Source of the DNA: Verrucomicrobiales bacterium
GTDB taxonomy: Bacteria > Verrucomicrobiota > Verrucomicrobiia > Limisphaerales > CAIMTB01
Length of the DNA: 42,264 nucleotides
Direction of reading: 5' to 3'
Assembly: GCA_016795425.1 (NCBI GenBank)
Contig: JAEUHG010000004.1
Coordinates: 1-42,264, forward strand
The notes beneath the pieces are model-generated. The model did not search any database. It was not told the DNA's origin and was given only the letters and a program-made list of their open reading frames with translations. The translations under genes and the position numbers were made by a program. Below, in pieces: positions 7,256 through 15,363 of the stretch. The stretch's first letter is position 1. Every line of letters begins with the position of its first letter.

Positions 7256-7807
7256 ATGTTACGAGCAACCTTGGCGATGTTAGGCGGTATCGGCCTGGCA
7301 TGGTTGGCCTTTGTTGAGATCGGTCTGGCGTACCCCGTCTCCGGGTGGCTCTATCCGGTCGTCATTATTGTGTTGGCCGTCGGTTTGATACGCCGCGTAC
7401 CAGTTCAGGCTCAACGTTCCCGTCTGGCGGTGTTGAGTATCGCCATCATCGCGCTGGCGGCGCTGTATGACGTCGAATGGACCACCCGCAAGCCGTTCCT
7501 CCGTGATTTGGCAAAAGTGCGCCCGGGGATGACGGAGCCGGAAGTGCGTCAAATCATGAGGCGATACCAGGAAGGCACCGGATGGCCCGAATCGCCCATG
7601 TGCACGGAGGCTCAACGTTCCACGGGCCAAACAGTGGACGGGCCGGAGTCGCGGAGTTCCGCCCAGCCTTTGGACGGCAGCGGCGAATTGACACTTCCGA
7701 ATTCGCTGGTTTTTCGCCACTCGAACGCGGCGAAGTTCAATTCGGACTGGGGAATCATTTCTTTCTCGGGCGGTCGGGTGGTGGGCGTGAGCTTTAGTTC
7801 GGATTGA
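7256..7807 (+). CDS. Membrane protein with a BamE/SmpA-like domain
   Basis: 183 residues. Two or three transmembrane helices cover residues 1-25, 28-46 and 57-73. After them comes FLRDLAKVRPGMTEPEVRQIMRRYQEG (about residues 82-108): the 'L-x-x-V-x-x-G-M-T-x-x-E-V-x-x-I-M' signature is that of the SmpA/OmlA (BamE-like) small lipoprotein fold, here probably facing the periplasm. The last third ends in beta strands (WGIISFSGGRVVGVSFSSD), as this fold does. The BamE fold is used by many unrelated small envelope proteins, so a role in outer-membrane assembly is not implied. The ATG at 7256 is preceded by AAAGAGGG. The next gene is far downstream, so it is probably monocistronic. Confidence 0.65.
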   Translation: MLRATLAMLGGIGLAWLAFVEIGLAYPVSGWLYPVVIIVLAVGLIRRVPVQAQRSRLAVLSIAIIALAALYDVEWTTRKPFLRDLAKVRPGMTEPEVRQIMRRYQEGTGWPESPMCTEAQRSTGQTVDGPESRSSAQPLDGSGELTLPNSLVFRHSNAAKFNSDWGIISFSGGRVVGVSFSSD

Positions 7808-8093
7808 AGCCAGGAAGTCTGACCGATTCGTGTTCCGGGCTCCTCGACGACCTTTAGGGGGTGATTGGGAGGAAATCCGCGGGCACGAGGTTTCGAGGTG
7901 CTCAGGGTTCGCACCCAGAGGTGGATGAACCGGCCGGTCGACGCGCGCGAAACACCGGCTTTTCCATTGCCAGCCGAGAGTCACCCCGGATAAGCATGGC
8001 GTTGATACTAAGCAGGGGCCTTCCCTTCGCCGTCTTGCTGGCCTCGGTTGCGACGCTGCGAGCGTCTCTCAGAACCATCAAATGTGCACGACC

Positions 8094-8324
8094 ATGAATC
8101 CTGCATCGAGAATCCAACGCCCTCTGGGTCTTGTCCTTCTTTTGGGTGTTGTTGTGACCACGTGCGTCGGATGTCAGACCTTCGCCTTATCCAGCGAGGA
8201 ATTTGAAGTGCAGCAGAATGGGAAGATGGTGGATCCCGAGGCGGGCGCCTGTGTTGGTCTTGCGGGGACAGTGGGTTACCTGGGGGTTTTGACCGGCGTG
8301 GTGGTCGCCGGAGCTTTGAAGTAG
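8094..8324 (+). CDS. Small putative lipoprotein, 76 aa
   Basis: The product starts MNPASRIQRPLGLVLLLGVV, then VTTCVGCQTF. A basic start, a hydrophobic run and a Gly-Cys pair form a lipoprotein-like signal, although the residue at -3 is Cys instead of Leu, so lipid attachment is uncertain. A second hydrophobic, Gly-rich segment (CVGLAGTVGYLGVLTGVVVAG) follows, giving either an outer-membrane-associated helix or a second membrane span. An in-frame ATG at 8082 would add MCTT. No strong ribosome-binding site is visible. The function is not recognised. Confidence 0.5.
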   Translation: MNPASRIQRPLGLVLLLGVVVTTCVGCQTFALSSEEFEVQQNGKMVDPEAGACVGLAGTVGYLGVLTGVVVAGALK

Positions 8325-8594
8325 GCAGACATGTCGTCGCTCTGCACTTGGACAACGGCGGTCACCTGGGCCGCCTCCCAGCCAGCATGTGTCCCCACAA
8401 GCCGGACTTCACGGCTCACCGGAAGACCTTAAGTTGCGCTCGTCGATGACCTTGTTTTCCCGAATGGATGCAGCGCCACGGGAGTTCCGTGAGATCCTGC
8501 TCAAGTTCTGCGAGGGACGAGCGGATTCGATGCCCTGGCTTTGTTGAAGTCCGGATAAGTGGCGCCATGAAAGGGCCGAGGATCGGAAACACGT

Positions 8595-9167
8595 ATGAAA
8601 GCCAGCGATCTAAAACGGATCTTGTCCCCGGGTGAGAGAGACGAACTTCTTGCCGCGTTGAAAGGCAGGTTCGAGAAGAATCTGAAGCGCCACGCCGGCA
8701 TTGAATGGTCCAAGGTCCGGAAGCGATTGGAGAACCGGGAAGACAAATTGTGGTCCCTGAGCGAGATGGAACGAACCGGGGGCGAACCGGATGTCGTGGG
8801 GCAGGATGACGATTCAGGCGAATACCTCTTTTTCGACTGTTCCAAGGAAAGCCCCAAGGGCCGTACCAGTGTCTGCTACGACCGCGAGGCGCTGGAGTCT
8901 CGCAAGGAGCACAAGCCCAAGACCAGCGCGGTGGACTTGGCCGAGGCGATGGGCATCGAGTTGCTGACCGAGAAGGAGTACCTGAAACTTCAGGAGCTCG
9001 GCGAGTTCGACACCAAGACTTCCAGTTGGCTGAAGGCTCCGCCTGAGATCCGCAAGCTTGATGGAGCCATTTTCGGGGACCGCCGCTTCGGTCGGGTCTT
9101 CATCTATCACAACGGCGCGCAGTCCTACTACAGCGGCCGCGGGTTCCGAGGTTCCCTGCGGGTTTGA
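8595..9167 (+). CDS. DUF4256 family protein
   Basis: 190 residues covering the whole DUF4256 family: 'LKGRFEKNLKRHAGIEWSKV', 'KLWSLSEMERTGGEPDVV', 'GEYLFFDCSKESPKGR', 'CYDREALESRKEHKP', 'MGIELLTEKEYLKLQELG', 'FDTKTSSWLKAPPEIR' and the terminal 'HNGAQSYYSGRGFRGSLRV' are all present in the usual order. Cytosolic; the biochemical role of the family is unknown. The highly conserved Asp-Cys-Ser, Cys-Tyr-Asp and His-Asn-Gly-Ala motifs suggest an enzyme, which is inference. The ATG at 8595 is the natural family start. It lies 42 bases before the zinc-peptidase-like gene on the same strand, so they may share a transcript. The gene looks intact. Confidence 0.92.
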   Translation: MKASDLKRILSPGERDELLAALKGRFEKNLKRHAGIEWSKVRKRLENREDKLWSLSEMERTGGEPDVVGQDDDSGEYLFFDCSKESPKGRTSVCYDREALESRKEHKPKTSAVDLAEAMGIELLTEKEYLKLQELGEFDTKTSSWLKAPPEIRKLDGAIFGDRRFGRVFIYHNGAQSYYSGRGFRGSLRV

Positions 9168-9209
9168 GCAGGATGAACGAGGCAACACTGACGCTGGAGC
9201 CTTCCAACG

Positions 9210-9842
9210 ATGCGATGGGTTTTGGGCCCAATACCTCCAAGTAATTGCCTGGATCCCGAGGCGGCCGGGTGGGAGCGATTGCGATCGCCTACGGTTCGAT
9301 GGGCGATTCTGCGCGCGGCGTTGGGGATGATCCCTTGCTTCGGAGCGGCGGCCTACGCCTTGTTTCGTGCGGCGGGAGAAACACCGATCGGCGTCTTTCT
9401 CGCTGCCTTGATTCTGCCGGCGCTGATCGTGCCTGTCCATGAAGTGGCTCACATGATCGGCTACGGGGTCGATCCCAGATCGACTTCCTTGATCACTGGC
9501 ATTTGGCCGGCGCATGGGATTTGGTATGTCCTCTTCGACGGCCCTCTTCGGCGAGACCGGGTGCTATTCATGCTGGCCGCACCGGTGTTGTTGGTGAGTG
9601 TGCCGCTCGGGTTGGCGGCGGTCGTGGTGGGCGGCCCTTCCGGGTGGTTACTGACGTACCTGGCGGCGATGCATACCGCCTTGTGCATAGTGGATGTCGG
9701 CACGTTTGTTCGGATCCTTCGCCAAGTCCCTCGCTGCGCTTGGGTGCACAACCAAGGATGGAACACCTATTGGTCGGAGACGCCGCCTGCTCTGCTCGAG
9801 TCCGAAGGGAAGACGGTTGGTGGACAAGAGTTTTGGCGGTGA
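9210..9842 (+). CDS. Putative membrane zinc peptidase (DUF3267 type)
   Basis: 210 residues with about four membrane helices: residues 31-52, 60-80, 118-140 and 146-166. In the second lies PVHEVAHMIGYG, an HExxH zinc motif inside a hydrophobic segment, as in the DUF3267 putative zincin peptidases. A third ligand is not obvious; WVHNQGWNTYW near residue 180 is a candidate. The start is uncertain: the ATG at 9210 has no good ribosome-binding site, while GAGCAGG precedes an ATG at 9173 in another frame that stays open only to 9244 and reads MNEATLTLEPSNDAMGFGP. Either that is a tiny upstream ORF or a frameshift separates the true N-terminus. Substrate unknown. Confidence 0.65.
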   Translation: MRWVLGPIPPSNCLDPEAAGWERLRSPTVRWAILRAALGMIPCFGAAAYALFRAAGETPIGVFLAALILPALIVPVHEVAHMIGYGVDPRSTSLITGIWPAHGIWYVLFDGPLRRDRVLFMLAAPVLLVSVPLGLAAVVVGGPSGWLLTYLAAMHTALCIVDVGTFVRILRQVPRCAWVHNQGWNTYWSETPPALLESEGKTVGGQEFWR

Positions 9843-9884
9843 GTTTGCGTTTCGGGATGATGGACAATCGACTCCAGTGAGTCT

Positions 9885-10121
9885 TTACCACGGAGTCACG
9901 GAGACACAGAGATGGCAAGTGAAGGCCTGTCCTCTCCGTGCCTTGGTGCCTCCGTGGTGCAAGCAGGTCCATGGGGATTTCCCTGTTCCTTTCGGAACTG
10001 CACACGGGCCATGAACCAGGACGGGATGCGAGATCGACGCTTCCTGAGCGGACAATCCAAACTGAATTCCCAGCAGGGTCGAGGCCACGACACCGAGGAT
10101 GGAGCGAGAACTAATTTTCAT
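9885..10121 (-). pseudogene. Possible remnant of a secreted-protein gene interrupted by a repeat
   Basis: Read leftward from 10121, the frame begins MKISSRSILGVVASTLLGIQ then FGLSAQEASISHP, a convincing signal peptide with an Ala-Gln cleavage region. After about 40 residues it runs into the CACGGAG repeat (9961 downward), where the translation becomes typical of that repeat and stops at 9885. I read this as the 5' end of an exported-protein gene whose remainder was replaced or lost. A chance signal-like frame cannot be excluded; the ribosome-binding site is weak. Confidence 0.35.
9886..9961. repeat. CACGGAG-type repeat pair in inverted orientation, copy 2
   Basis: The left arm ACCACGGAGTCACGGAGACA (from 9887) and the right arm read on the minus strand, ACCACGGAGGCACCAAGGCA (from 9959), agree at most positions over about 27 bases and enclose a spacer of about 20 bases. 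The pair can fold into a hairpin. The left arm shares its TTTACCACGGAG lead with the copy at 7067. Confidence 0.7.
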
Positions 10122-10369
10122 CTTGTCTACGGCATACCGCTTCTGCCCGTCCCGAGGGACGACGCGGCGGAAACGCGCGTGACTAGCGCGTCATTCTTCG
10201 GGCCAGTTCCAGGCATTCCTGGGTGGTCGGCAATGAATCTGACGCCAAACGCCTGGGTGGATACCCGGAGTCCGGTGATGATCAGAATCAGGCGCGGGTG
10301 GGTGAACCCGATGGGCGGTAACTGTTCCGGCAGTTCGAGCGGTGCTGGCCGGACGAAAGGTCGGGGGCC

Positions 10370-11719
10370 TCAGACGGCGTCGGGCACGCGATAGTCCTTG
10401 CGATAGTTCGGCCGCAGAAAGGTGTTGGCGGGTTCGTGATTGGTGAAACGTTCCGCCACCGGATCGAAGGTGAGTTGACGTCCGCCGATGCGGAACGAGG
10501 TGTTCGCCAGGTGCACCAGGTTGGCGCTGTGATGGGCTTGCTCGATGTCGGAGTTGGGCAGTTCGCGCGAGCGGACACACTCGGCAAAGTTGGGTCGATG
10601 CCATTTGTCCGGATGCACGCCTTTATCCTCGGCAACCAGTTTGCCGTCGGTCTCGAACACCTGCCAGCCGACGCCATGACGGCCCAGCATCATGAGCTGC
10701 TTTGTTCCGTAGATCTCGATGCGTTCATTGTTGGTTGGCCAATGCGGCCACTTGGTGCCGTTGCGTTCGTCATTATTGGACTTGCGCATCATGTTGGTCG
10801 CCGTGCCGCTGTCGCAGGTCATGGTGAAATCATCGAACGCGTAAGTGGCACATTGGAGCTCCGGAGTTTCGCGCTTCGAACCGAAGGCCTGATTCCCGCC
10901 GAGACAGACCGTGGACTTTGGCGCGGGTGGATCGCCGAGAACCATGCGGGCGAGGTCGAGTTGGTGCGAGGCATCGCCGGAGTAGACGCCGCCGCAGTAA
11001 TCCCACCAATCGTACCAGTACGCGCGGCCTGGGCTGTAAGGGACCTCGGGTGCCGGACCGAGCCAGCGATCCCAGTCGAGGCCAGGCGGGACCGGGGCAG
11101 GGGTGAGATCGGGGTTCCACGAGCCTCCTTGAAGAAGATTGTAGACCTTCACCAGGACCACTTTTCCGAGTTTGCCGCTGCGAAGGTAATCGCGGGCGGT
11201 GACGGCGTAGGGCGCGCTTCGGTTTTGGAAACCAACCTGGACGATACGCCGGTATTTTCGCGCCGCCTCAATCATCTTGCGGCCCTCCCAGATGGTGAGG
11301 GACGGGTTCTTCTCGACATACACGTCTTTCCCGGCCTGGCAGGCCCAGATGGTCGCCAGCGCATGCCAGTGCTCGGGAGTCGCGATGACCACGGCATCCA
11401 GGTCCTTGTCGTCGAAGAGTCGCCGAAAGTCGGTGACGACTTCGGGTTCGCGCTTTTGCTTCTCAATCACCTGCCGGGCCACGTTCGCCGCCTTGGCGGG
11501 ATTGACGTCGCAGATGTGCTTGAATTGGACGTTCTCGAGACCGGCGAAGCCAACGGCGTGTGACGCCCCGCGGCCGCCCGCGCCGATGAGACCGAGGACC
11601 ACCGTGTCGCCAGGGGACTTTTGTGCGCGTGCGCGGCGGGCAGTTGACATCCACGCGGTGGACGTGGCGACGGCTGTGGTCGCGAGAAAGCGGCGACGAG
11701 AGACGTTCGTGGAAGGCAT
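10370..11719 (-). CDS. Tat-exported Gfo/Idh/MocA family oxidoreductase
   Basis: 449 residues. The N-terminus MPSTNVSRRRFLATTAVATS is a twin-arginine signal (SRRRFL), so the folded protein probably leaves the cytoplasm. The Rossmann domain follows: VVLGLIGAGGRGASHA (NAD(P) loop), ICDVNPAKA, DAVVIATPEHWHA and VYVEKNPSLTIWEG; the usual E-K-P appears as E-K-N. The second half is the Gfo/Idh C-terminal domain with WWDYCGGVYSGDASHQLDLA carrying the conserved His. The family oxidises or isomerises sugars and inositols using tightly bound NAD(P); the substrate cannot be read here. Exported members with bulky C-terminal domains are abundant in Verrucomicrobia and Planctomycetes that degrade polysaccharides. 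A second cytosolic family member lies 517 bases upstream on the same strand. Confidence 0.92.
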   Translation of the reverse strand: MPSTNVSRRRFLATTAVATSTAWMSTARRARAQKSPGDTVVLGLIGAGGRGASHAVGFAGLENVQFKHICDVNPAKAANVARQVIEKQKREPEVVTDFRRLFDDKDLDAVVIATPEHWHALATIWACQAGKDVYVEKNPSLTIWEGRKMIEAARKYRRIVQVGFQNRSAPYAVTARDYLRSGKLGKVVLVKVYNLLQGGSWNPDLTPAPVPPGLDWDRWLGPAPEVPYSPGRAYWYDWWDYCGGVYSGDASHQLDLARMVLGDPPAPKSTVCLGGNQAFGSKRETPELQCATYAFDDFTMTCDSGTATNMMRKSNNDERNGTKWPHWPTNNERIEIYGTKQLMMLGRHGVGWQVFETDGKLVAEDKGVHPDKWHRPNFAECVRSRELPNSDIEQAHHSANLVHLANTSFRIGGRQLTFDPVAERFTNHEPANTFLRPNYRKDYRVPDAV

Positions 11720-11894
11720 GAATGACTACGATGCCAGCGGGGCGGGCGTGTCAATCATCCGTCGGACGGTTGTCGGGTGCTATCGGCCGGACCATCGACG
11801 CTTTCTCATGGAATGCTCGGCGGGCAAGGCTGCACGCCTGACGCGGGAATCGAAATCGGTATACGCGGATCTCCTTGTTGTCGCCGTCACGAGC

Positions 11895-11999
11895 AAAGCG
11901 GCAGAGGTCTGCCGCACTCCAAGACGCTTCGCGCCGCTGGCACGCAGGGGGCGGAAAACGCTTGCCGTCGTGGAGTGCGGTAGTCTTCTACCGCTTTTT
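11895..11999. repeat. BIME-like double palindrome (REP pair)
   Basis: The outer arms, AAAGCGGCAGAGGTCTGCCG (then CACTCCA) and TGGAGTGCGGTAGTCTTCTA (then CCGCTTT), are inverted copies over 27 bases with five differences. Each arm is itself a hairpin: GCGGCAG/CTGCCGC on the left and GCGGTAG/CTACCGC on the right. The C-to-T change is matched by G-to-A on the opposite strand of the same small stem, so pairing is conserved. The 50-base centre contains AAGACGCTTCGCGCCGC. It resembles enterobacterial BIMEs mobilised by RAYT transposases. Confidence 0.75.
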
Positions 12000-12045
12000 C
12001 CAGGCACAACATCGTCGCCACCGCGACCACTCGCAGAAGCACCCA

Positions 12046-12152
12046 ATCGCTATCGGAATCGGTATCGAAAGATTGGTTTCATCACCGTCATTCCGAAGCA
12101 ACCTCAATACAAAGTCTCGATACCGATTCGATTCCGATTCCGATTCCGACCC
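12046..12152. repeat. ATTCCG/ATCGGT-rich inverted and tandem repeat
   Basis: GAATCGGTATCGA (12056-12068) is perfectly complementary to TCGATACCGATTC (12117-12129), enclosing 48 bases. The right arm continues into three tandem GATTCC units (about 12130-12148), and the left is preceded by ATCGCTATCG. Hexamer drift between ATTCCG and ATACCG suggests slippage growth. Confidence 0.7.
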
Positions 12153-12235
12153 CGAAGGTGGAAAGCGGACCCAGGGACAAAGAGGCCGGGTAATTTTCTG
12201 CGGCCGGCTCTTCAGGTTCTCGCGATGCCGTGACT

Positions 12236-13276
12236 TCAGACTCGGATGGTCCGCCCAGTCGCGGCCGATTCATAACACGCAGCGATGACCCTCTGGCTGC
12301 GGACCCCTGCTTCTCCAGAGGGCTCGGGGTCGCGTCCCTCACGAATGGCCTGGGCGAAGGCTTCGATCTCGGCCTGGTAGGTGTTGACCGGCGGTGGACG
12401 GACGAGGACGGCTTGCGGGGTCCCGCGTGCCTGCAGGGCGTCGTAAGAGCCTGCTGAAGGCGCCAGCGTTGCCACCATCGTTCCGGAGGCTTCCTGCCCG
12501 ATGGTTCCTTCAGCGAGCAGGCTGCCTTGGGTGCCGTAGAGTTCGAGACGGTTTCGACTGGCCTCGTCCGGAATGCAGAAGAAGGTGTCAACCATGCCAA
12601 GGGCGCCATCCCGGAAGCGCAGAGAGACAATGGCGCTGTCCTCGACGGGATAATCGTGAACCCGTTGTTGGACCAGGCAGGAGACGGTTTCAACGGGACC
12701 GAGAAAGAACTCCAGGAGATCGATGCAATGGCCGCCCATATCGATGAGCGAACCGCCCCCGCCCGTTTCAGGGTCTTGCCGCCAGGCGCCCGGGATCGGC
12801 GGGTACCAGCAGGAAAGTTGGGCGCGACCGAGCACCATTCTTCCCAGCTTCCCTTCGCGCACCATGGTCGCCGCCTCCTGATGTTGAGCTGAGAATCGCA
12901 TCATAAAGGCGGTTCCCAACCGAACGCCGGCATGCCTGCAGACGGCGAGCAGGGCTTCGGCGTCGGCAACGGTCAGACCCAGAGGCTTTTCGCACAGCAC
13001 ATGGATGCCCGCCTGTGCACAAGCCTGGACCTGTTCGAGGTGGGCGGCCGGGGGAGACGCGATATAGACGGCATCAACACCCAGCTGAAGCAACTCCTCC
13101 ACACTCGCCGCGGGACGACACCCGAATTCGTCGGCAACGGCTGCGTTGTGGGTAAGATTCCTGGAATAAACGGCGACCAATTCATTGTCGGCCGACCTCA
13201 GAATACCTTCGGGGATGGTGCGCCGTCGGGCGATGCCGCCTGAACCCAGTACTCCCCAACGAATCGTGCGTCCCAT
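12236..13276 (-). CDS. Gfo/Idh/MocA family oxidoreductase (cytosolic)
   Basis: 346 residues, no signal peptide. It opens directly with the Rossmann fold: TIRWGVLGSGGIARRRTIPE (dinucleotide loop), AVYSRNLTHN, DAVYIASPPAAHLEQ and HVLCEKPLGLTV, the canonical E-K-P whose Lys is catalytic. The C-terminal sheet domain includes GGGGSLIDMGGHCIDLLEFFLG, containing the conserved G-G-x-x-x-D-x-G-x-H-x-x-D active-site motif. This layout is that of NAD(P)-dependent sugar or inositol dehydrogenases, or of a glycoside-modifying enzyme; the substrate is unknown. ATG at 13276. Upstream, divergently, lies nifA, with a 452-base gap, so no functional link with nitrogen fixation is implied. The gene looks intact. 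Confidence 0.92.
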   Translation of the reverse strand: MGRTIRWGVLGSGGIARRRTIPEGILRSADNELVAVYSRNLTHNAAVADEFGCRPAASVEELLQLGVDAVYIASPPAAHLEQVQACAQAGIHVLCEKPLGLTVADAEALLAVCRHAGVRLGTAFMMRFSAQHQEAATMVREGKLGRMVLGRAQLSCWYPPIPGAWRQDPETGGGGSLIDMGGHCIDLLEFFLGPVETVSCLVQQRVHDYPVEDSAIVSLRFRDGALGMVDTFFCIPDEASRNRLELYGTQGSLLAEGTIGQEASGTMVATLAPSAGSYDALQARGTPQAVLVRPPPVNTYQAEIEAFAQAIREGRDPEPSGEAGVRSQRVIAACYESAATGRTIRV

Positions 13277-13728
13277 GCCTGATCAGACCCGATAGTCTGG
13301 ATTGGGGCAACCGATCGCGTGATCAAACTCGCACATGGCACGAAGGTTTCGAGGATCCGGGCGAATCGGAAGACTGTCCGAGACCGACTTCCCTTTGGCA
13401 ACGTCTGGGGTTGCCGGTGATCAAGGACTGGCCACTGATCGAAGAAATCCTTCATTGAAACCAGAAATGATCGGGCGAGTCTCATTCGATAGAGAGCCGC
13501 CGCCTCCAGGCCAAAGGGTGACTTCCTCAACGTGGGGTTTCCAAAGCGGCTCCAGAAAGACGGTGGAACGAGGTGGTGGAGATTGACTGGTGAGTCGTCG
13601 TGACCTGCGGGCTTTTGCTCAACTTGGTCAATCCGCTCCTCGGCGACAGCGTCAAGCCTAGGTGTTTTCACGGCTGTCTTGATGGTATCAGAGTTGCTGC
13701 TTTCTCAGGTAAAGGGGGACGGCATGCT
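13277..13728. other. Divergent control region between oxidoreductase gene and nifA
   Basis: 452 bases. The rightward frame extending nifA up to 13600 is not coding in appearance, so the nifA leader may be long. One sigma-54-like motif lies at 13336-13351. I found no TGT-N10-ACA site of the NifA type. Confidence 0.5.
13336..13351 (+). promoter_or_regulatory. Weak sigma-54 promoter candidate upstream of nifA
   Basis: TGGCACGAAGGTTTCG matches TGGCACG-N4-TTGC except that the invariant -12 GC reads TC. The -24 half is perfect. It is 378 bases from the nifA ATG. The -12 mismatch makes function doubtful. Confidence 0.25.
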
Positions 13729-15363
13729 ATGAGTGACATTCCGTTATGTCCCGCCGGAGTCAGTGGCGTGGCTGGTGTGCCTCTGATCAAAGAGGATCTG
13801 CACCAGCCCGATTGCCGTGTCGTTGATGAGCTTCGGCTGTTGTTCGAGATCTCTTATACCCTGGAGAGCAGCCTCGAACTCCGTGAAGTGATCCGACCGG
13901 TCCTCCAACGGATGTCGGTAGTCCTCGGGCTCCGGCGCGGCGCCATCACCCTCCTGCAGCGCGGCTCCGTGACCATCAACGAAGCCTGCGGCCTACCCAA
14001 TGAGGTCACCAAGGAGGCCTATCTCGCCGCCTGTCGGGACATCATCAAGGTGGTGACGGAAACCGGGCAGGCTGTCGTCGTCCAGGACATCTCCCGTGAG
14101 CCGTTGTTGGCCGAACGCTGGCGTGAGGAATCCGGGCGGCCAGGGGCGCAGGAGACCCAGTTGGCCTTCATCTGCGTTCCTATCAAGTTCGGTGACGAGG
14201 TGGTGGGATGCCTGAGTGTCGAACGGCTCGTCGCCCAGTTTGCCAACCCTCTTGCAGATCGCCGCCTCCTCTCCGTCATCGCCAACATCATCGCGCAAGT
14301 GGTGCATTTTCACCGACTCGCCGACGAACGTATTGCGGCCTTGCGCGACGAGAACGAGCGTCTGCAGAAGCAGTTGGAGTCCGTGCTCAGACCTTCCTTC
14401 ATTGTCGGTAACTCCAATGCCATGCGTACAGTCTACCGGCATGTCGAGGAAGTCGCTGGTAGCACCACCACCGTCCTGATCCGTGGTGAATCCGGGGTGG
14501 GCAAGGAGTTGGTGGCCCGCGCACTCCACGAGCAGAGTCCGCGGAAGGGCAAGGCGTTCGTGAAGTTCAATTGCGCGGCTCTTCCGGAATCGATCATCGA
14601 AAGCGAATTGTTCGGACACGAAAAGGGTGCGTTTACGGGGGCCATGTCCATGCGCCGAGGCCGCTTTGAAGTCGCCGCGGGCGGGACCATCTTTCTCGAT
14701 GAGATCGGGGATATTTCGCCGCCGACCCAGGTGAAACTTCTGCGGGTGTTGCAGGAGAAGGAGTTCGAACGCGTCGGAAGCCACACGCCCATCCGCGCCG
14801 ATGTTCGAATCATCGCCGCCACCAGCCGCAACCTGGAGGAAATGATCGAACAGGAGAAACTGCGCGCGGACCTCTATTACCGACTGAATGTCTTTCCGAT
14901 CTATGTTCCACCCCTGCGCGACCGCAAATCCGACCTGCTGTTGTTGTCCGATCATTTCGTGGAGAAGTACGCGGGTGCCAACTCGAAGTCCGTTAGGCGG
15001 ATCTCGACCGCGGCCATCGATCTCCTGACCAGTTACCACTGGCCGGGGAATGTTCGCGAGTTGGAGAACTGCATCGAACGCGCCGTGCTGCTCTGTCGGG
15101 GCGATGCCATCGAAGCCCACCACCTGCCGCCGTCGCTGCAGAAGAAGGACCCTTCGGAGACCGCCCCCAGGGGCAGGTTGGATTCGGCGGTGGCGGCGCT
15201 TGAATTCGAGATGATCGTGGCGGAACTCAAGGCCAGCGATGGCAACATGGCCCAGGCGGCCCGGACGCTGGGAATGACCGAACGCCAGATGGGCCTGCGC
15301 GTGAAGAAACTCGGGATCGACTACCGCCGGTTCCGGCGCGGAGACGGGGCCAGTGACGAATGA
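13729..15363 (+). CDS. nifA: NifA, sigma-54-dependent activator of nif genes
   Basis: 544 residues. Order: GAF sensor (about 32-197), coiled linker (RIAALRDENERLQKQLE), AAA+ sigma-54 activation domain with Walker A GESGVGKE (253-260), the sigma-54-contacting GAFTGA (300-305) and Walker B TIFLDEIGD, then a FIS-type helix-turn-helix (about 504-528, NMAQAARTLGMTERQMGLRV). This is the NifA architecture, and position at the head of the nif cluster supports it. The linker after the AAA+ domain has ENCIERAVLLC but lacks the C-x4-C motif of the oxygen-sensitive rhizobial type, so oxygen sensing by that route is unlikely; no nifL is present. The ATG at 13729 follows AAAGGGGGA. The stop overlaps draG by 11 bases. 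Confidence 0.93.
   Translation: MSDIPLCPAGVSGVAGVPLIKEDLHQPDCRVVDELRLLFEISYTLESSLELREVIRPVLQRMSVVLGLRRGAITLLQRGSVTINEACGLPNEVTKEAYLAACRDIIKVVTETGQAVVVQDISREPLLAERWREESGRPGAQETQLAFICVPIKFGDEVVGCLSVERLVAQFANPLADRRLLSVIANIIAQVVHFHRLADERIAALRDENERLQKQLESVLRPSFIVGNSNAMRTVYRHVEEVAGSTTTVLIRGESGVGKELVARALHEQSPRKGKAFVKFNCAALPESIIESELFGHEKGAFTGAMSMRRGRFEVAAGGTIFLDEIGDISPPTQVKLLRVLQEKEFERVGSHTPIRADVRIIAATSRNLEEMIEQEKLRADLYYRLNVFPIYVPPLRDRKSDLLLLSDHFVEKYAGANSKSVRRISTAAIDLLTSYHWPGNVRELENCIERAVLLCRGDAIEAHHLPPSLQKKDPSETAPRGRLDSAVAALEFEMIVAELKASDGNMAQAARTLGMTERQMGLRVKKLGIDYRRFRRGDGASDE

Larger units (their letters stand above)
9843..10369. other. Intergenic region with inverted CACGGAG repeat and a possible gene remnant
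   Basis: 527 bases. It holds the paired repeat at 9886-9961 and a leftward frame from 10121 whose first 35 codons look like a signal peptide (listed separately). From 10122 to 10369 no feature is recognisable; the leftward frame 10191-10604 is a shadow of the neighbouring oxidoreductase gene. Confidence 0.5.
11720..12235. other. Intergenic region made largely of palindromic repeats
   Basis: 516 bases between two leftward oxidoreductase genes. It holds the BIME-like element at 11895-11999 and the ATTCCG inverted repeat at 12046-12152. The first 120 bases upstream of the Tat oxidoreductase should contain its promoter; no clear box is seen. Confidence 0.55.

Noticed and set aside
10436..11563. 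375-codon rightward frame across the Tat oxidoreductase
   Set aside because: Shadow frame; the minus strand has a complete Gfo/Idh protein with signal peptide.
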